NCBI RefSeq assembly: GCF_003755175.1
Contig: NZ_RKHX01000001.1
Coordinates: 496,001-560,000 of the forward strand
Source of the DNA: Cellulomonas sp. PhB150
GTDB taxonomy: Bacteria > Actinomycetota > Actinomycetes > Actinomycetales > Cellulomonadaceae
Direction: 5' to 3'
DNA length: 64,000 bases
Of the stretch, positions 39,097 through 50,942 are shown piece by piece. The notes beneath the pieces were generated by a model, which made no database searches, was not told where the DNA came from, and worked only from the letters and a program-made list of their open reading frames with translations. Numbering within the stretch: the stretch's first letter is position 1; each line of letters begins with the position of its first letter. The translations under genes and the position numbers were made by a program.

Positions 39097-41811
39097 TCAC
39101 ACCCGTTGCAGGCGACGGGTCCCGTCGGCGCGGTCCGCGGGGGCGATGCTGGCGCGCGCGCCGAGCACGACGACCCCGCTCTCCGCGACGACGACGGGGT
39201 TGAGCTCGAGCGAGCGCAGCTCGGGCAGGTCGTCGCACAGCACGGCCACGCGCGCGACGACGTCCTCGAGGGCGGCGACGTCGAGCGCGGGCAGCCCGCG
39301 GTAGCCGAACAGCCGCGGCGCCGCGCGCGGCGAGCGCACGAGCTCCGCGACGTCGACGTCGGTCAGCGGGGGCACGCCGTAGCTGACGTCCCCCAGCAGG
39401 TCGGACGCGTCACCCGCCAGCCCGAAGCTGACGATCGGGCCGAACAGCGGGTCCTCGGCGGTCCGGATCACGCACGCCGAGCCGCGTGGGCCCATCGCCT
39501 GCACCTCCAGCGGCGCGCGCGCCGGGTCGGCCCGCTGGGACTCGGCGAGCGACAGCACGTGGGCCACGTCGGACCTGAGGCCCGCCTCGTCGTCGATGTC
39601 GAGCCGCACGCCGCCGAGGTCCGCGCGGTGGCGCAGCGCGGGAACCGTCGTCTTGAGGGCCACCGGCCACCCGATCCGGCGGGCGACCTCGACGGCCTCG
39701 TCCGCGTCGTGCACCTCGAAGGACGGCAGGACCGCCACGCCCACGGTGGCGAGGACGGCGGCGGTCTGCTCGGCGTCGAGCGCGATCACCCCCTCGGCCG
39801 AGGTGGCGAGCCAGTCCGCGACGAGCCGGCGGGCGGCCTGGGTGTCGGTGCCCTCGAGGTGCAGGGTGCGTCCGCGGTCACGCCGGCGCCGGACCGCGTA
39901 CCGCGCCGCGCGGCCCAGCGCGAGGGCGGCGTCCTCGGGCGCGCTGTACGCGGGGACGGTCCGCGGGCGCCCCTGCTCGTCGTCGGCCGTGAGCTCGGCC
40001 GTGATGCCGTGCAGCCCGTGCACGCACGCCACGGTCGTGCGCCCGGTCCGCGCTGCGGCCCGTGCGACCACGCGGACCAGCTCGGGGTCCGGGAGCCCGA
40101 TCGTCGGGATGAGCACGACGAGCACCACGTCGCAGTCGGGGTCGTCGTAGAGCGCGTCGACCTGGGCGCCGACCGCGGCGGCGGTCGCACCCGCGGGCAG
40201 GATCGTCACGGCCCCGGGGACCACGAGGCCCGCGGCCGCGGCAGCCTCGGCGACCAGCGCCGCCACGGACGCCGAGCTCGCCAGGATCGCCACCCGCCGG
40301 CCCGCCGGGACGGGCTGGTGGGCGAACACCTCGACCACGTCGAGCAGCTGGTGGGTGTTGTCGACGCGGATCACCTCCGCCTGCCGCAGGACCTCGTCGA
40401 GAGCGCGCGGGCTCGCGTGGGTCGGCCGGACGGCGTGGCCCGGCGGGACCACCTGCCCCGAGCGTCCACTGGTCACGACGACCACCGGCTTCGAGAGCGA
40501 GAGCCGGCGGGCCACGCGGGAGAACTTGCGCGGGTTGCCGATCGACTCCAGGTACAGCCCGACGACGTCGGTGCCGTCGTCGTCGGCCCAGAACTGCATG
40601 ACGTCGTTGCCCGAGACGTCGGCGCGGTGACCCGAGGAGACGAACTCGGCCAGCCCGAGGCCGCGTCGCCGGACGGCCGCGAGCAGCGAGACGGCCATCG
40701 GGGCGGACTGGCAGAACAGGCCCACGCGGCCGATCGTCGGCGGCGTCTCGGCCAGCGACGCGTTGAGCCAGCCGTCTCCCGAGGCGACCAGCACCCCGTA
40801 CGACGCGGGCCCGACCACCCGCATGCCGGCCGCGTGGGCGACCCGCAGCAGGGCCCGCTGCCGGTCGAGCCCCTCGGGTCCGAGCTCGGCGTAGCCGGCC
40901 GAGAGCAGCACCACGGCGCGCACATCGAGCCGCGCCAGCGCGCGGACGACGCCGGCGGCCTCCGCCGGGTCCACCGCGACGACGGCGAGCTCGACCGGGC
41001 CCGGCACCAGGTCCAGCGCGTCGTAGAGGTGCACCCCGGCGCCCGGGCCCTCGACGCCGACGGCGTGCAGGACGACCGCGGGGTCGCCCGCCCGCAGGTT
41101 CGCCAGTGCCGTCGACGCGGCTCGCGCACGCGGCGACCCCGCGGCGGCCGGCCCGGGCCCGACGACGATGACGGAGCGCGCCTCGAGGAAGGCACGCACC
41201 GACCGCGCCTCGGCCCGGTGCTCCCGGTCCGCCATCACCGCGAGCGAGCGGTCGGTCGGGTCGATGTCGAACCCCACGGCCACGATGCCGTCCTCGGTGC
41301 GCTGCCGCACCGCGTACCCGGCGTCCTTGAAGACCGAGATCATGCGGCCGTTCTGCGGCAGCACCTCGGCGACGAACCGGCGCACGCCGCGTTCGCGCGC
41401 CGCGGCGGCCAGGTGCTCGAGCAGCACCGAGCCGAGCCCGCGGCCCTGGTGCGCGTCCGCGATGTTGAACGCGACCTCCGCCTCGTCGTCCTCGATCCGG
41501 TCGTACCGGGCCACGCCGATGATCTGCTCGGTGCCGTCGATGCCGGCCGCGACGGCGACCAGCGCGACCCGCGCGTCGTGGTCGACGGTGACGAGGCGGG
41601 TCAGGTCGCGGTCGGAGAGCCGCTCGAGGGGGGCGAAGAACCGCAGGTAGGTCGAGCGCTCCGACTGGCCGACGTGGAAGGCCTGCAGCGCGTCGGCGTC
41701 GCTGGGCCGCAGGGGCCGGACGTGCGTCGTCGTGCCGTCCTGCAGCACGACGTCGGCCTCCCAGGCTGCCGGGTAGGCCGCCTGCCGTGCGTCGTCGGTG
41801 ACGTCTGCCAT
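39097..41811 (-). CDS. GNAT acetyltransferase fused to NDP-forming acyl-CoA synthetase domains (Pat-like)
   Basis: The 904-residue protein begins with a GNAT domain (residues 30-190; acetyl-CoA loop DAHQGRGLGSVLLEHL). A CoA-binding Rossmann domain and succinyl-CoA-synthetase-like domains follow (VGLFCQSAPMAVSLL, SSGHRADVSGNDVMQFW, VVVVTSGRSGQVVPPGH). The C-terminal ATP-grasp part has GWPVALKTTVPALRHRADLG and ELRSLELNPVVVAE. Actinobacterial proteins of this build acetylate lysines, for example of acyl-CoA synthetases, with the synthetase part acting as a sensor. Whether the phospho-histidine is functional is unclear: the usual SHTGALAG reads THASPRAL. ATG 41811 has a leaderless -10 box. Confidence 0.9.
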   Translation of the reverse strand: MADVTDDARQAAYPAAWEADVVLQDGTTTHVRPLRPSDADALQAFHVGQSERSTYLRFFAPLERLSDRDLTRLVTVDHDARVALVAVAAGIDGTEQIIGVARYDRIEDDEAEVAFNIADAHQGRGLGSVLLEHLAAAARERGVRRFVAEVLPQNGRMISVFKDAGYAVRQRTEDGIVAVGFDIDPTDRSLAVMADREHRAEARSVRAFLEARSVIVVGPGPAAAGSPRARAASTALANLRAGDPAVVLHAVGVEGPGAGVHLYDALDLVPGPVELAVVAVDPAEAAGVVRALARLDVRAVVLLSAGYAELGPEGLDRQRALLRVAHAAGMRVVGPASYGVLVASGDGWLNASLAETPPTIGRVGLFCQSAPMAVSLLAAVRRRGLGLAEFVSSGHRADVSGNDVMQFWADDDGTDVVGLYLESIGNPRKFSRVARRLSLSKPVVVVTSGRSGQVVPPGHAVRPTHASPRALDEVLRQAEVIRVDNTHQLLDVVEVFAHQPVPAGRRVAILASSASVAALVAEAAAAAGLVVPGAVTILPAGATAAAVGAQVDALYDDPDCDVVLVVLIPTIGLPDPELVRVVARAAARTGRTTVACVHGLHGITAELTADDEQGRPRTVPAYSAPEDAALALGRAARYAVRRRRDRGRTLHLEGTDTQAARRLVADWLATSAEGVIALDAEQTAAVLATVGVAVLPSFEVHDADEAVEVARRIGWPVALKTTVPALRHRADLGGVRLDIDDEAGLRSDVAHVLSLAESQRADPARAPLEVQAMGPRGSACVIRTAEDPLFGPIVSFGLAGDASDLLGDVSYGVPPLTDVDVAELVRSPRAAPRLFGYRGLPALDVAALEDVVARVAVLCDDLPELRSLELNPVVVAESGVVVLGARASIAPADRADGTRRLQRV

Positions 41812-41818
41812 GCAGGCC

Positions 41819-41824
41819 AGGCTA
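41819..41824 (-). promoter_or_regulatory. -10 box TAGCCT of the leaderless Pat-like gene
   Basis: On the minus strand TAGCCT lies seven bases before the ATG at 41811, in the divergent region shared with parC. Confidence 0.55.
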
Positions 41825-41933
41825 GTGCGCGGGACTACGACGGGCGGCCTCCGCGTGCCGCGACGTCGCTGCGGCGCGCGACGGGCGACAATGGTCCGCG
41901 CACCGCAGCCCGGCCCCCGAGGAGCACTCCCCC

Positions 41934-44411
41934 ATGGCGCGTCGCCCCGCGACCCCCGACCTGCCGCCCGACGACCTCGTCGAGCGGATCGTCGACATCG
42001 ACGTCGCGACCGAGATGGAGGGCTCGTTCCTCGAGTACGCCTACTCGGTCATCTACTCGCGGGCCCTGCCGGACGCACGCGACGGCCTCAAGCCCGTGCA
42101 GCGTCGCATCCTGTTCCAGATGTCCGACATGGGTCTGCGCCCGGACCGCCCGTACGTGAAGTCCGCGCGCGTGGTCGGCGACGTCATGGGCAAGCTCCAC
42201 CCGCACGGCGACACGGCGATCTACGACGCGATGGTCCGCCTCGCCCAGCCGTTCTCGCTGCGCCTGCCGCTGATCGACGGCCACGGCAACTTCGGCTCGC
42301 TCGACGACGGCCCCGCCGCCCCCCGCTACACCGAGGCGCGCATGGCTCCGGCGGCGATGGCGATGACCATCGGGCTCGACGAGGACGTCGTCGACTTCGT
42401 CCCGAACTACGACAACAAGCTCACGCAGCCCGAGGTCTTGCCGGCGGCGATCCCGAACCTGCTGGTCAACGGCGCGGCCGGCATCGCGGTCGGCATGGCG
42501 ACGAACATGGCGCCGCACAACCTCGTCGAGGTCATCGCGGCCGCCCGGCACCTCGTGCAGCACCCCGCGGCGACGCTCGAGGAGCTCATGCGCTTCGTGC
42601 CAGGCCCGGACCTGCCCGGCGGCGGCAAGATCGTCGGCCTCGACGGCATCCGCGACGCCTACCGCACGGGCCGCGGCGCGTTCCGCACCCGCGCGACCGC
42701 CCGGATCGAGAACGTCACGCCCAAGCGCAAGGGCATCGTCATCACCGAGCTCCCCTACGCGGTGGGCCCGGAGAAGGTCATCGAGAAGATCAAGGAGGGC
42801 GTGCAGTCCAAGAAGCTCTCCGGCATCTCGGACGCGGTCGACCTCACGGACCGTGCGCACGGCCTGCGGCTGGTCATCGAGGTCAAGACCGGGTTCAACC
42901 CGGACGCCGTCCTCGAGCAGCTCTACCGCTACACCCCGCTCGAGGACTCGTTCTCGATCAACAACGTCGCGCTCGTCGAGGGTCAGCCGCGCACGCTGGG
43001 CCTGCGTGAGCTGCTCGTCGTGTGGGTCGAGCACCGGCTCGTGGTCGTGCGCCGCCGCTCGGAGCACCGGCTCGCCAAGCGGCTCGAGCGTCTGCACCTG
43101 GTCGAGGGCCTCCTCATCGCGATCGTCGACATCGACGAGGTCATCCAGGTCATCCGGGCGTCCGACGACGCGGAGACGGCGCGCGCCCGCCTGCGCAGCG
43201 TGTTCGACCTGTCCGAGGCCCAGGCGGAGTACATCCTCGAGCTGCGGCTGCGGCGCCTGACCAAGTTCTCCCGCATCGAGCTCGAGAAGGAGCAGGAGCT
43301 GCTCGCCACGGAGATCGCCGAGCTGCGCGAGATCCTCGGCGACGACGCGCGCCTGCGCACGCTCGTGTCCGACGAGATGGCCGACGTCGCCGCGACCTAC
43401 GGCACGCCCCGCCGCACGATCCTGCTGGACTCCGCCGGGGGCGGTGCCGTCACGGGAGCACCCGCCGTCGGTCGCTCGGCCGCGACGCCGCTGGAGATCG
43501 CGGACACCCCGACGTGGGCGCTGCTGTCCGGCACGGGTCTCCTGGCACGGACCTCCTCCGAGGAGCCCGTCGTGCGCACCGCCGAGTCGCGCCGCAGCAA
43601 GCACGACGTGCTCGGCGGCGGCGTGCTGACGACCGTGCGTGCCGAGATCGGCGCCGTCACGTCCCGCGGCCGGATGGTGCGGGTCTCCGTGCTCGACCTG
43701 CCGAGCCTGCCGCCGACCGACGGCACCCCGTCGCTGTCCGGCGGGGTCCCCGTGCGCGAGGTGGTCGCCCTCGAGCCCGGCGAGCGGGTCGTCGCGCTCG
43801 CGTCGCTGGCCGTCGACGCCCCGACGCTCGCGCTCGCCACCGCGCAGGGCGTGGTCAAGCGGGTCAGCCCCGGTGATGTGCCGGGCAACCGGGACGCCTG
43901 GGAGGTCGTCGCGCTCAAGCCCGGCGACGAGGTCGTCGGCGCCGCACCCGTGGTCGACGAGGACGAGCTCGTCCTGGTCAGCTCGGACACGTCGCTCCTG
44001 CACTTCGCCGCGTCGGCCGTGCGCCCCCAGGGCCGCGCCGCGGGCGGCATGGCCGGCATCAAGCTCGCCGCCGGTCACCGTGTCGTCGCCTTCGGCGCGG
44101 TCCCGGCCGGACGCGCGGACGAGGCCGTCGTCGTGACCGTCGCGGGCTCGTCGTCGGCCCTGCCCGGCACGCAGTCCGGCACCGCCAAGGTCTCCCCGTT
44201 CGAGGTCTACCCCGGCAAGGGACGGGCCACGGGCGGCGTGCGTGCGCACCGCCTGCTCAAGGGCGAGGACGCGCTCATCCTGGCGTGGGTCGGGATCGGT
44301 CCGGCGTGGGCGACCGGCTCGGCGGGCCAGGCGGTCGACCTGCCGCCCGTCGACCAGCGCCGCGACATGTCCGGAGTGCCGCTCCCGGCACCCGTGCACG
44401 CCGTCGGCTGA
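41934..44411 (+). CDS. parC: DNA topoisomerase IV subunit A
   Basis: The 825-residue protein is the breakage-reunion subunit of a type IIA topoisomerase. The catalytic tyrosine is Tyr132 in [12 protein letters not shown]. The quinolone-site region is [19 protein letters not shown], with Thr at the position of E. coli GyrA Ser83 and Asp at that of Asp87. The C-terminal beta-pinwheel lacks a canonical GyrA box, and the B subunit is encoded nearby, so I call it ParC rather than GyrA. It decatenates replicated chromosomes. ATG 41934 follows GAGGAGCAC. Its stop abuts the convergent lysoplasmalogenase stop. Confidence 0.93.
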   Translation: MARRPATPDLPPDDLVERIVDIDVATEMEGSFLEYAYSVIYSRALPDARDGLKPVQRRILFQMSDMGLRPDRPYVKSARVVGDVMGKLHPHGDTAIYDAMVRLAQPFSLRLPLIDGHGNFGSLDDGPAAPRYTEARMAPAAMAMTIGLDEDVVDFVPNYDNKLTQPEVLPAAIPNLLVNGAAGIAVGMATNMAPHNLVEVIAAARHLVQHPAATLEELMRFVPGPDLPGGGKIVGLDGIRDAYRTGRGAFRTRATARIENVTPKRKGIVITELPYAVGPEKVIEKIKEGVQSKKLSGISDAVDLTDRAHGLRLVIEVKTGFNPDAVLEQLYRYTPLEDSFSINNVALVEGQPRTLGLRELLVVWVEHRLVVVRRRSEHRLAKRLERLHLVEGLLIAIVDIDEVIQVIRASDDAETARARLRSVFDLSEAQAEYILELRLRRLTKFSRIELEKEQELLATEIAELREILGDDARLRTLVSDEMADVAATYGTPRRTILLDSAGGGAVTGAPAVGRSAATPLEIADTPTWALLSGTGLLARTSSEEPVVRTAESRRSKHDVLGGGVLTTVRAEIGAVTSRGRMVRVSVLDLPSLPPTDGTPSLSGGVPVREVVALEPGERVVALASLAVDAPTLALATAQGVVKRVSPGDVPGNRDAWEVVALKPGDEVVGAAPVVDEDELVLVSSDTSLLHFAASAVRPQGRAAGGMAGIKLAAGHRVVAFGAVPAGRADEAVVVTVAGSSSALPGTQSGTAKVSPFEVYPGKGRATGGVRAHRLLKGEDALILAWVGIGPAWATGSAGQAVDLPPVDQRRDMSGVPLPAPVHAVG

Positions 44412-45122
44412 TCAGGCGGGCAGCGCCTGCCTCGCCTCCGCGGCCGGGGCACGCCGGACCGCACGGTTGCGGGCGGCGATCCCGACGACGATCAGGGCCT
44501 GCGCCGCGACGTACGTGAGCATGACCCAGAAGTCCTGGCCGGACGGGTCCCAGGCCGGCACGAACCGGCCGAGCGCGATGAGACCGTCCGAGACGAGGAA
44601 GACCGCCCCGCCGACGGCGACCAGCGGACCGACCCCGGTCGCGAGGACGGCCATCGCCGTCAGCACGCCGCCGTAGATCGCGACGGGCACGAGCAGCGAG
44701 CCGGCGTGCGGCGCGCAGGCGGCGACGAGACCGACGAGCACGAACCCGTACGGCACCAGCAGCGCAGGGCGCCGGTGCAGGACCGACCGGCGGGCGTCGG
44801 GCGCGAAGGCGACGACGTAAGCGACCTGGGCGAGCAGGAAGCAGCCGATCATGGCGAGGAAGGCCGCGTCACCGCGCAGCAGCGACGGGAGCGAGTCCCC
44901 GAGCCACGACGCCGCCAGCGCGGCGAGCCCCCAGCGCACGAGGTGACCGCGCGGCCAGCGCGTCGCGGTGACGAGCGCCGCCGCGAGGAGGGGCATGAGC
45001 ACCCACTGGCTCGCGTCGGCGAGGGCCTCGGCGCCGGTCAGCAGGGCGCCGAGGTGCACCACAGCGGCCAGCGCGTAGGCGGCCGCCCACCCGTGAGCGG
45101 CAGGGCGCGAGCGTCGGATCAC
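44412..45122 (-). CDS. lysoplasmalogenase family membrane protein (YhhN/TMEM86)
   Basis: The 236-residue protein is mostly hydrophobic, with about eight membrane segments. The conserved polar residues of the family lie in LAASWLGDSLPSLL and AVFLVSDGLIALGRFVP. Animal TMEM86 members cleave the vinyl-ether bond of lysoplasmalogens; the bacterial role is less clear. The GTG start at 45122 has GGAGGTCACG upstream. Its stop directly abuts that of parC (TGATCA), leaving no room for a terminator. The upstream gap of 92 bases shows no gene. Confidence 0.87.
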   Translation of the reverse strand: MIRRSRPAAHGWAAAYALAAVVHLGALLTGAEALADASQWVLMPLLAAALVTATRWPRGHLVRWGLAALAASWLGDSLPSLLRGDAAFLAMIGCFLLAQVAYVVAFAPDARRSVLHRRPALLVPYGFVLVGLVAACAPHAGSLLVPVAIYGGVLTAMAVLATGVGPLVAVGGAVFLVSDGLIALGRFVPAWDPSGQDFWVMLTYVAAQALIVVGIAARNRAVRRAPAAEARQALPA

Positions 45123-45214
45123 CGTGACCTCCAGGCGCCGGACGTCGTCGTCCGGCGAAGCGAGCGCGGTCCTCGTCGACCGGCGAGGGTGATGCTAGCG
45201 CCCCCTCGGGCGGC

Positions 45215-46240
45215 TCAGAGCTCGATCGTGCGCAGCGTCGTGCCGTGGAAGACCTCGTACCCGAGCCGCGCGTACAGGCCGTGCGCGCCCGAGGGGTTCT
45301 CGGTGTCGACGCCCAGCTCGGCGTACTGGATGCCGTCCGCACGGTAGGCGAGCATGGCGGCGAGCAGCAGGTCGCTCGCGACCCCTCGCCCGCGCCACGC
45401 ACGCCGCACGCCCAGCAGCTCGGTGTAGCCCGAGGAGTACCCGGCGATCGGCCAGTCCTGCTCGTACCTGCCCGACACGAGGTAGCCCGCGACCTCGCCG
45501 GAGGCCTCGTCGACCGCGACGAAGCTCCACGTCGGCGCGAACATCGCACGGCCCTTGGACCACTGCTCGGGAGTCTGCGGCTCGCTGCCCCAGTGGTCCG
45601 CGAACGCCTCGTTGTGCGCGAGGCGGGCGCGCTCGTCGACGTCGGTCGACCACGGCAGCACCGTGATGCCGTCGGCCGGCGTGGTCACCGGGAGGTCCCC
45701 CTCGAGCGAGCGGCGCATCTCGGAGTAGTAGCGGATCGGCGTCAGGCCGCCGGCCGTCAGCAGCGCGATCGTCCCCGCGGCGGTGTCATCGACGAACACG
45801 CCGAGCCGGGCCGGCACCTCCTTGCCCGTCGCGACGATGCGCTGGCGGCCCCGGGCCATCGACCACGCCAGCACCTGGCGCCCGATCCCCCTTCCGCGCC
45901 ACAGCGGGTCCACGCCGCCGGACAGGAACGCCCGCACCACGGTGGTGTCCCCCGCCGGCTGGTCGACGAACGCCCACGCGCGCAGGACGCCGTCGTCGTC
46001 CCAGCCGCCGAGCGTGTCGAGGGTCAGGTCCAGCGCCGGGTCCTCGAGGTGCTCCGTCAGCTCCTCGGGCGCCGACCGGTAGGGCGCGGCGTCGGCGGTC
46101 TCGACCGCGTCGACCAGGCGTGCGAGCGCCGCCACGTCGCCGGTCGTCAGCGCGCGCCACGTCAGGTCCGTGCCCTGCGGGATCGGCGCGACGGTCGGTG
46201 CGTCGACGCGTTCGGCCAGGGGGCGAAGGTTGGTGCTCAC
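45215..46240 (-). CDS. GNAT N-acetyltransferase with two GNAT domains
   Basis: The 341-residue protein contains two GNAT folds. The first, residues 25-165, has the acetyl-CoA loop PLWRGRGIGRQVLAW; the second, residues 190-335, has RRAWRGRGVASDLLLA and the C-terminal ENPSGAHGLYARLGYEVFH. Such tandem proteins resemble mycothiol synthase in layout, but the specific mycothiol-site residues are not evident to me, so the substrate is left open. GTG 46240 is chosen as the last start before the fold; a weak CAGGGT box lies six bases upstream. It lies between parE and the lysoplasmalogenase gene. Confidence 0.87.
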   Translation of the reverse strand: MSTNLRPLAERVDAPTVAPIPQGTDLTWRALTTGDVAALARLVDAVETADAAPYRSAPEELTEHLEDPALDLTLDTLGGWDDDGVLRAWAFVDQPAGDTTVVRAFLSGGVDPLWRGRGIGRQVLAWSMARGRQRIVATGKEVPARLGVFVDDTAAGTIALLTAGGLTPIRYYSEMRRSLEGDLPVTTPADGITVLPWSTDVDERARLAHNEAFADHWGSEPQTPEQWSKGRAMFAPTWSFVAVDEASGEVAGYLVSGRYEQDWPIAGYSSGYTELLGVRRAWRGRGVASDLLLAAMLAYRADGIQYAELGVDTENPSGAHGLYARLGYEVFHGTTLRTIEL

Positions 46241-46289
46241 GCCGCAACCCTGGCTGAGGGGCGCGGCGCGGGCAACCTGTTTGGCGTGC

Positions 46290-48419
<2,130 letters not shown>

Positions 48420-48425
48420 GCGCTG

Positions 48426-48431
48426 ATCGTA
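48426..48431 (-). promoter_or_regulatory. -10 box TACGAT of leaderless parE
   Basis: On the minus strand TACGAT lies six bases before the GTG at 48419; no Shine-Dalgarno sequence is present. Confidence 0.6.
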
Positions 48432-48592
48432 GTCGCGCACACCCACGACGCCCGGGAACACGCCTGCCGGTCGGCCGCGGATGCCGGTCTCGTCACGATC
48501 ATGTGTCAGTTCAGTACGCGGTCAGCGAACCACCCCCTCCCGGTGACATGGAAACGGGGACGGGATGGTTGTATGGGGATGTGACAGGGACC

Positions 48593-48805
48593 ATGACTGA
48601 ACCGCTGACCGCAGCCGACCGCTGCGACCGCTGCAACGCGCAGGCGTACGTTCGCGTCGTCCTGCCCGTCGGAGAGCTGCTGTTCTGCGCGCACCACGCG
48701 CGGGAGCACGCACCCAAGTTCGCCGAGCTCGCCACCCACGTCCAGGACGAGACCGACCGCCTGCTCGCCGAGCACGGCGCCGGCGCGGGTGCCGCGAACG
48801 TCTGA
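48593..48805 (+). CDS. small zinc-ribbon protein (DUF7455 type)
   Basis: The 70-residue protein begins MTEPLTAADRCDRCNAQAYV and has a second metal pair in LLFCAHHAREHAPKF, giving a C-x2-C plus C-x-H-H type zinc site. It is a common actinobacterial protein encoded near the primary sigma factor; its role is unknown. ATG 48593 follows AGGGA. The gene diverges from parE across 173 bases and is followed by a very strong terminator. Confidence 0.85.
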   Translation: MTEPLTAADRCDRCNAQAYVRVVLPVGELLFCAHHAREHAPKFAELATHVQDETDRLLAEHGAGAGAANV

Positions 48806-48824
48806 CGCGGTCGCCAGAACCGAC

Positions 48825-48862
48825 ACGAGGGGCCCGGACCGGGAACGGTCCGGGCCCCTCGT
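48825..48862. terminator. bidirectional terminator with 16-base perfect stem
   Basis: ACGAGGGGCCCGGACC at 48825-48840 and GGTCCGGGCCCCTCGT at 48847-48862 pair perfectly around GGGAAC. It lies between the stops of the zinc-ribbon gene and the convergent MFS gene. Confidence 0.92.
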
Positions 48863-48871
48863 CGTGGTCGG

Positions 48872-50161
48872 TCAGGCCGGCGTGAGGACCTCCTCGTCCG
48901 CGAGCACGCTCTCCCGCGCCGGGATGTGGTCGACGAACTTCAGGTGCGGCACGGCGAGCACGGCGGCGACCAGCGCGAGCCCGCCTCCCACGAGCAGCGG
49001 GAGCCGCAGGTCGATGCGCGACACGAGCCCGCCCAGCAGCGCGCCGCACGGCGCGAGCCCCCAGACCAACGTCCGGGTGGCGCCGTTGACGCGGCCGAGC
49101 ATCGCGCCCGGGACGATCATCTGCCGCACCGTCGACGACTGCACGTTCCACGCCGTGCCGGCCAGCGCCCCGACGGCCATCGTGAGCGCGGCGACCACGA
49201 TGCCCGCCGTCCCGGACGGCACGAGGGCGAGCACGACGAACGCAGCGCCCGCGACGGCCGTGGCCGTGATCATGGCGACCCGTCGGCCGAAGCGACGGGC
49301 GAGCGCGGGCGACCCGATCGCGCCGCCGACCCCGCCGAGGGCCATGCCGGCCGTGAGCAGGCCGAGCGCGGCCTCCGGCACGCCGACGCCGCGCACCAGG
49401 TAGAACATCAGCGCACCCTGCGCGAACTGCATGGTCAGCGCGATGCACGCCGTGACGAGGACCAGACCACGCAGGTCCCGGTGGCCGAACGTGTACCGCA
49501 GGCCCGCCCCCGTGGCCGCCCAGATGCTCTCGCGCGGACCGTCGACGACCGGCGCCTTCGGCTCGGGCGTCGGGCGCCCGGCGGCGCGCGGCAGGGTCAG
49601 CACGAGCACGGCGGCCGCGGCGTAGGCGACCGCGCCGACCGCGAGCGGGAGCGGGACGGCGACCGAGAACAGCGCCGCTCCGAGCGGGAGCGCCACCATG
49701 CCCTGCATGACGAGCTCGCCCGCCTGGAAGCGCGAGTTGGCCGTGTCGAGCCGGGCCGTCGGGACGAGCGTCGGGACCATCGCCTGGGCCGCCCCGTCCG
49801 CGAGCGTCTCGATGCAGGCCGCGACCAGCACGGTCGCGAACAGCAGCCACAGCGGGATGCCCACCGTGCCGGCGATGACCGCCAGCGCGACGTAGGCGCC
49901 CGCCCGGGCGAGCGCCCCCAGGCCCATCACGCGTCGGCGGTCGCTCCGGTCGACGACGGCGCCGGAGATCACACCGAGCACGAGCCACGGCAGGAACGCC
50001 AGCGCGCTGATGACCGAGACGACGAACGGGTCGTCGCTGATCCGCATCGCGAGCAGCGGCATGACGACCATGCCGACGCCGTCGGCGAGGTTGCTGGCCA
50101 GGCTCGCGGACCAGAGCCGGTGGAACGAGCCCGGCAGACGCACGTCCGTGGTGGTGGTCAT
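48872..50161 (-). CDS. MFS transporter
   Basis: The 429-residue membrane protein has about 12 hydrophobic segments and the MFS loop SGAVVDRSDRRRVMGLGALA between segments 2 and 3. The opening FHRLWSASLASNLADGVGMV is typical of the DHA3-like drug-exporter group. It is probably a proton-driven exporter. ATG 50161 overlaps the stop of the ArsR-like regulator gene by four bases, so the two are a regulator-exporter operon. The substrate is unknown. Confidence 0.88.
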   Translation of the reverse strand: MTTTTDVRLPGSFHRLWSASLASNLADGVGMVVMPLLAMRISDDPFVVSVISALAFLPWLVLGVISGAVVDRSDRRRVMGLGALARAGAYVALAVIAGTVGIPLWLLFATVLVAACIETLADGAAQAMVPTLVPTARLDTANSRFQAGELVMQGMVALPLGAALFSVAVPLPLAVGAVAYAAAAVLVLTLPRAAGRPTPEPKAPVVDGPRESIWAATGAGLRYTFGHRDLRGLVLVTACIALTMQFAQGALMFYLVRGVGVPEAALGLLTAGMALGGVGGAIGSPALARRFGRRVAMITATAVAGAAFVVLALVPSGTAGIVVAALTMAVGALAGTAWNVQSSTVRQMIVPGAMLGRVNGATRTLVWGLAPCGALLGGLVSRIDLRLPLLVGGGLALVAAVLAVPHLKFVDHIPARESVLADEEVLTPA

Positions 50162-50832
50162 GACCGGTTCTCCTCGTCGTCGTGACCGGCGCGCGACCCG
50201 CGTGCCGCACTGCCGTCGCCCGCCGCCTCGCGCCGCGGGAAGGCGCGCAGCTGGAGCTCCACCACTCGGGCCCCCGCGGGGCGCTCGTCCTCCCGGCCCG
50301 TCGTCCGGCCGGCCCACGCCTCGAGCACGCCCATGAGCTCGGCGGTCATCTGGGAGAGCTCGTCCGGCGTGAGGATCGCGAGGTCGGTGACCTCCGCGAC
50401 GCGTCCCTCCCAGTCCGGCTCGAGGCCGGCGGCTGCCCGGGCACGGAAGTCCGCAGCAGCCTCGAAGCGCAGCCGGAGCCACTCGTCGGCGAACAGCTGG
50501 AGCGACTCGCGCGCGGCGGGCGCGCGCAGGTCCTGGCCGCTGAGCACCTGCCGGTTCTGCGGGATCTGCCACCAGCGCTCGCGCGCCGTTCCTCGCCCGA
50601 CGACCTCCTCGACGAACCCGTGGGTCGCGAGCTGGCGCAGGTGGTAGCTCGTGGCCCCCGACGACTCCCCCAGCAGCTGCCCGAGCCCGCTCGCGGTCGC
50701 CGGGCCCGCACTCAGCGCGTCGAAGAGCCGGATGCGCAGGGGGTGGGCCAACGCCTTGAGCCGCGTGACGTCGACGATCGCGTCGGGTCGCTCGCCAGGT
50801 CGCTCGCCGCGCTGCTCGTCATCGGATGCCAT
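50158..50832 (-). CDS. ArsR-like winged-helix transcriptional regulator
   Basis: The 224-residue protein has an N-terminal winged-helix domain: RLKALAHPLRIRLFDALSAG, then SGATSYHLRQLATHGFVEEV as recognition helix and wing. The C-terminal 120 residues are helical and probably dimerise or bind ligand. There are no clustered cysteines, so metal sensing is unlikely. ATG 50832 lies 18 bases from two overlapping palindromes that are its probable operator; a longer frame to 50922 would run through them. It precedes the MFS exporter gene with an ATGA overlap and likely represses this operon. Confidence 0.88.
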   Translation of the reverse strand: MASDDEQRGERPGERPDAIVDVTRLKALAHPLRIRLFDALSAGPATASGLGQLLGESSGATSYHLRQLATHGFVEEVVGRGTARERWWQIPQNRQVLSGQDLRAPAARESLQLFADEWLRLRFEAAADFRARAAAGLEPDWEGRVAEVTDLAILTPDELSQMTAELMGVLEAWAGRTTGREDERPAGARVVELQLRAFPRREAAGDGSAARGSRAGHDDEENRS

Positions 50833-50849
50833 GACGAGGACCGTACCCG

Positions 50850-50881
50850 TGCAAAGAGTTCTTTGCAAGCATTTCTTTGCA
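50850..50881. promoter_or_regulatory. two overlapping operators for the ArsR-like regulator
   Basis: At 50850-50867 the arms TGCAAAGA and TCTTTGCA are perfect around GT. At 50864-50881 a second 18-base element, TGCAAGCA to TTCTTTGCA, has outer arms TGCAA and TTGCA. The centres are 14 bases apart. They lie 18 bases before the regulator start and 62 bases before the divergent PH-like gene. Confidence 0.7.
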
Positions 50882-50942
50882 TGCTGGGATGCTGCGTGTG
50901 GTCGAATGTCCGACGTCGACACCCCACCAGCGGAGGACCCCC

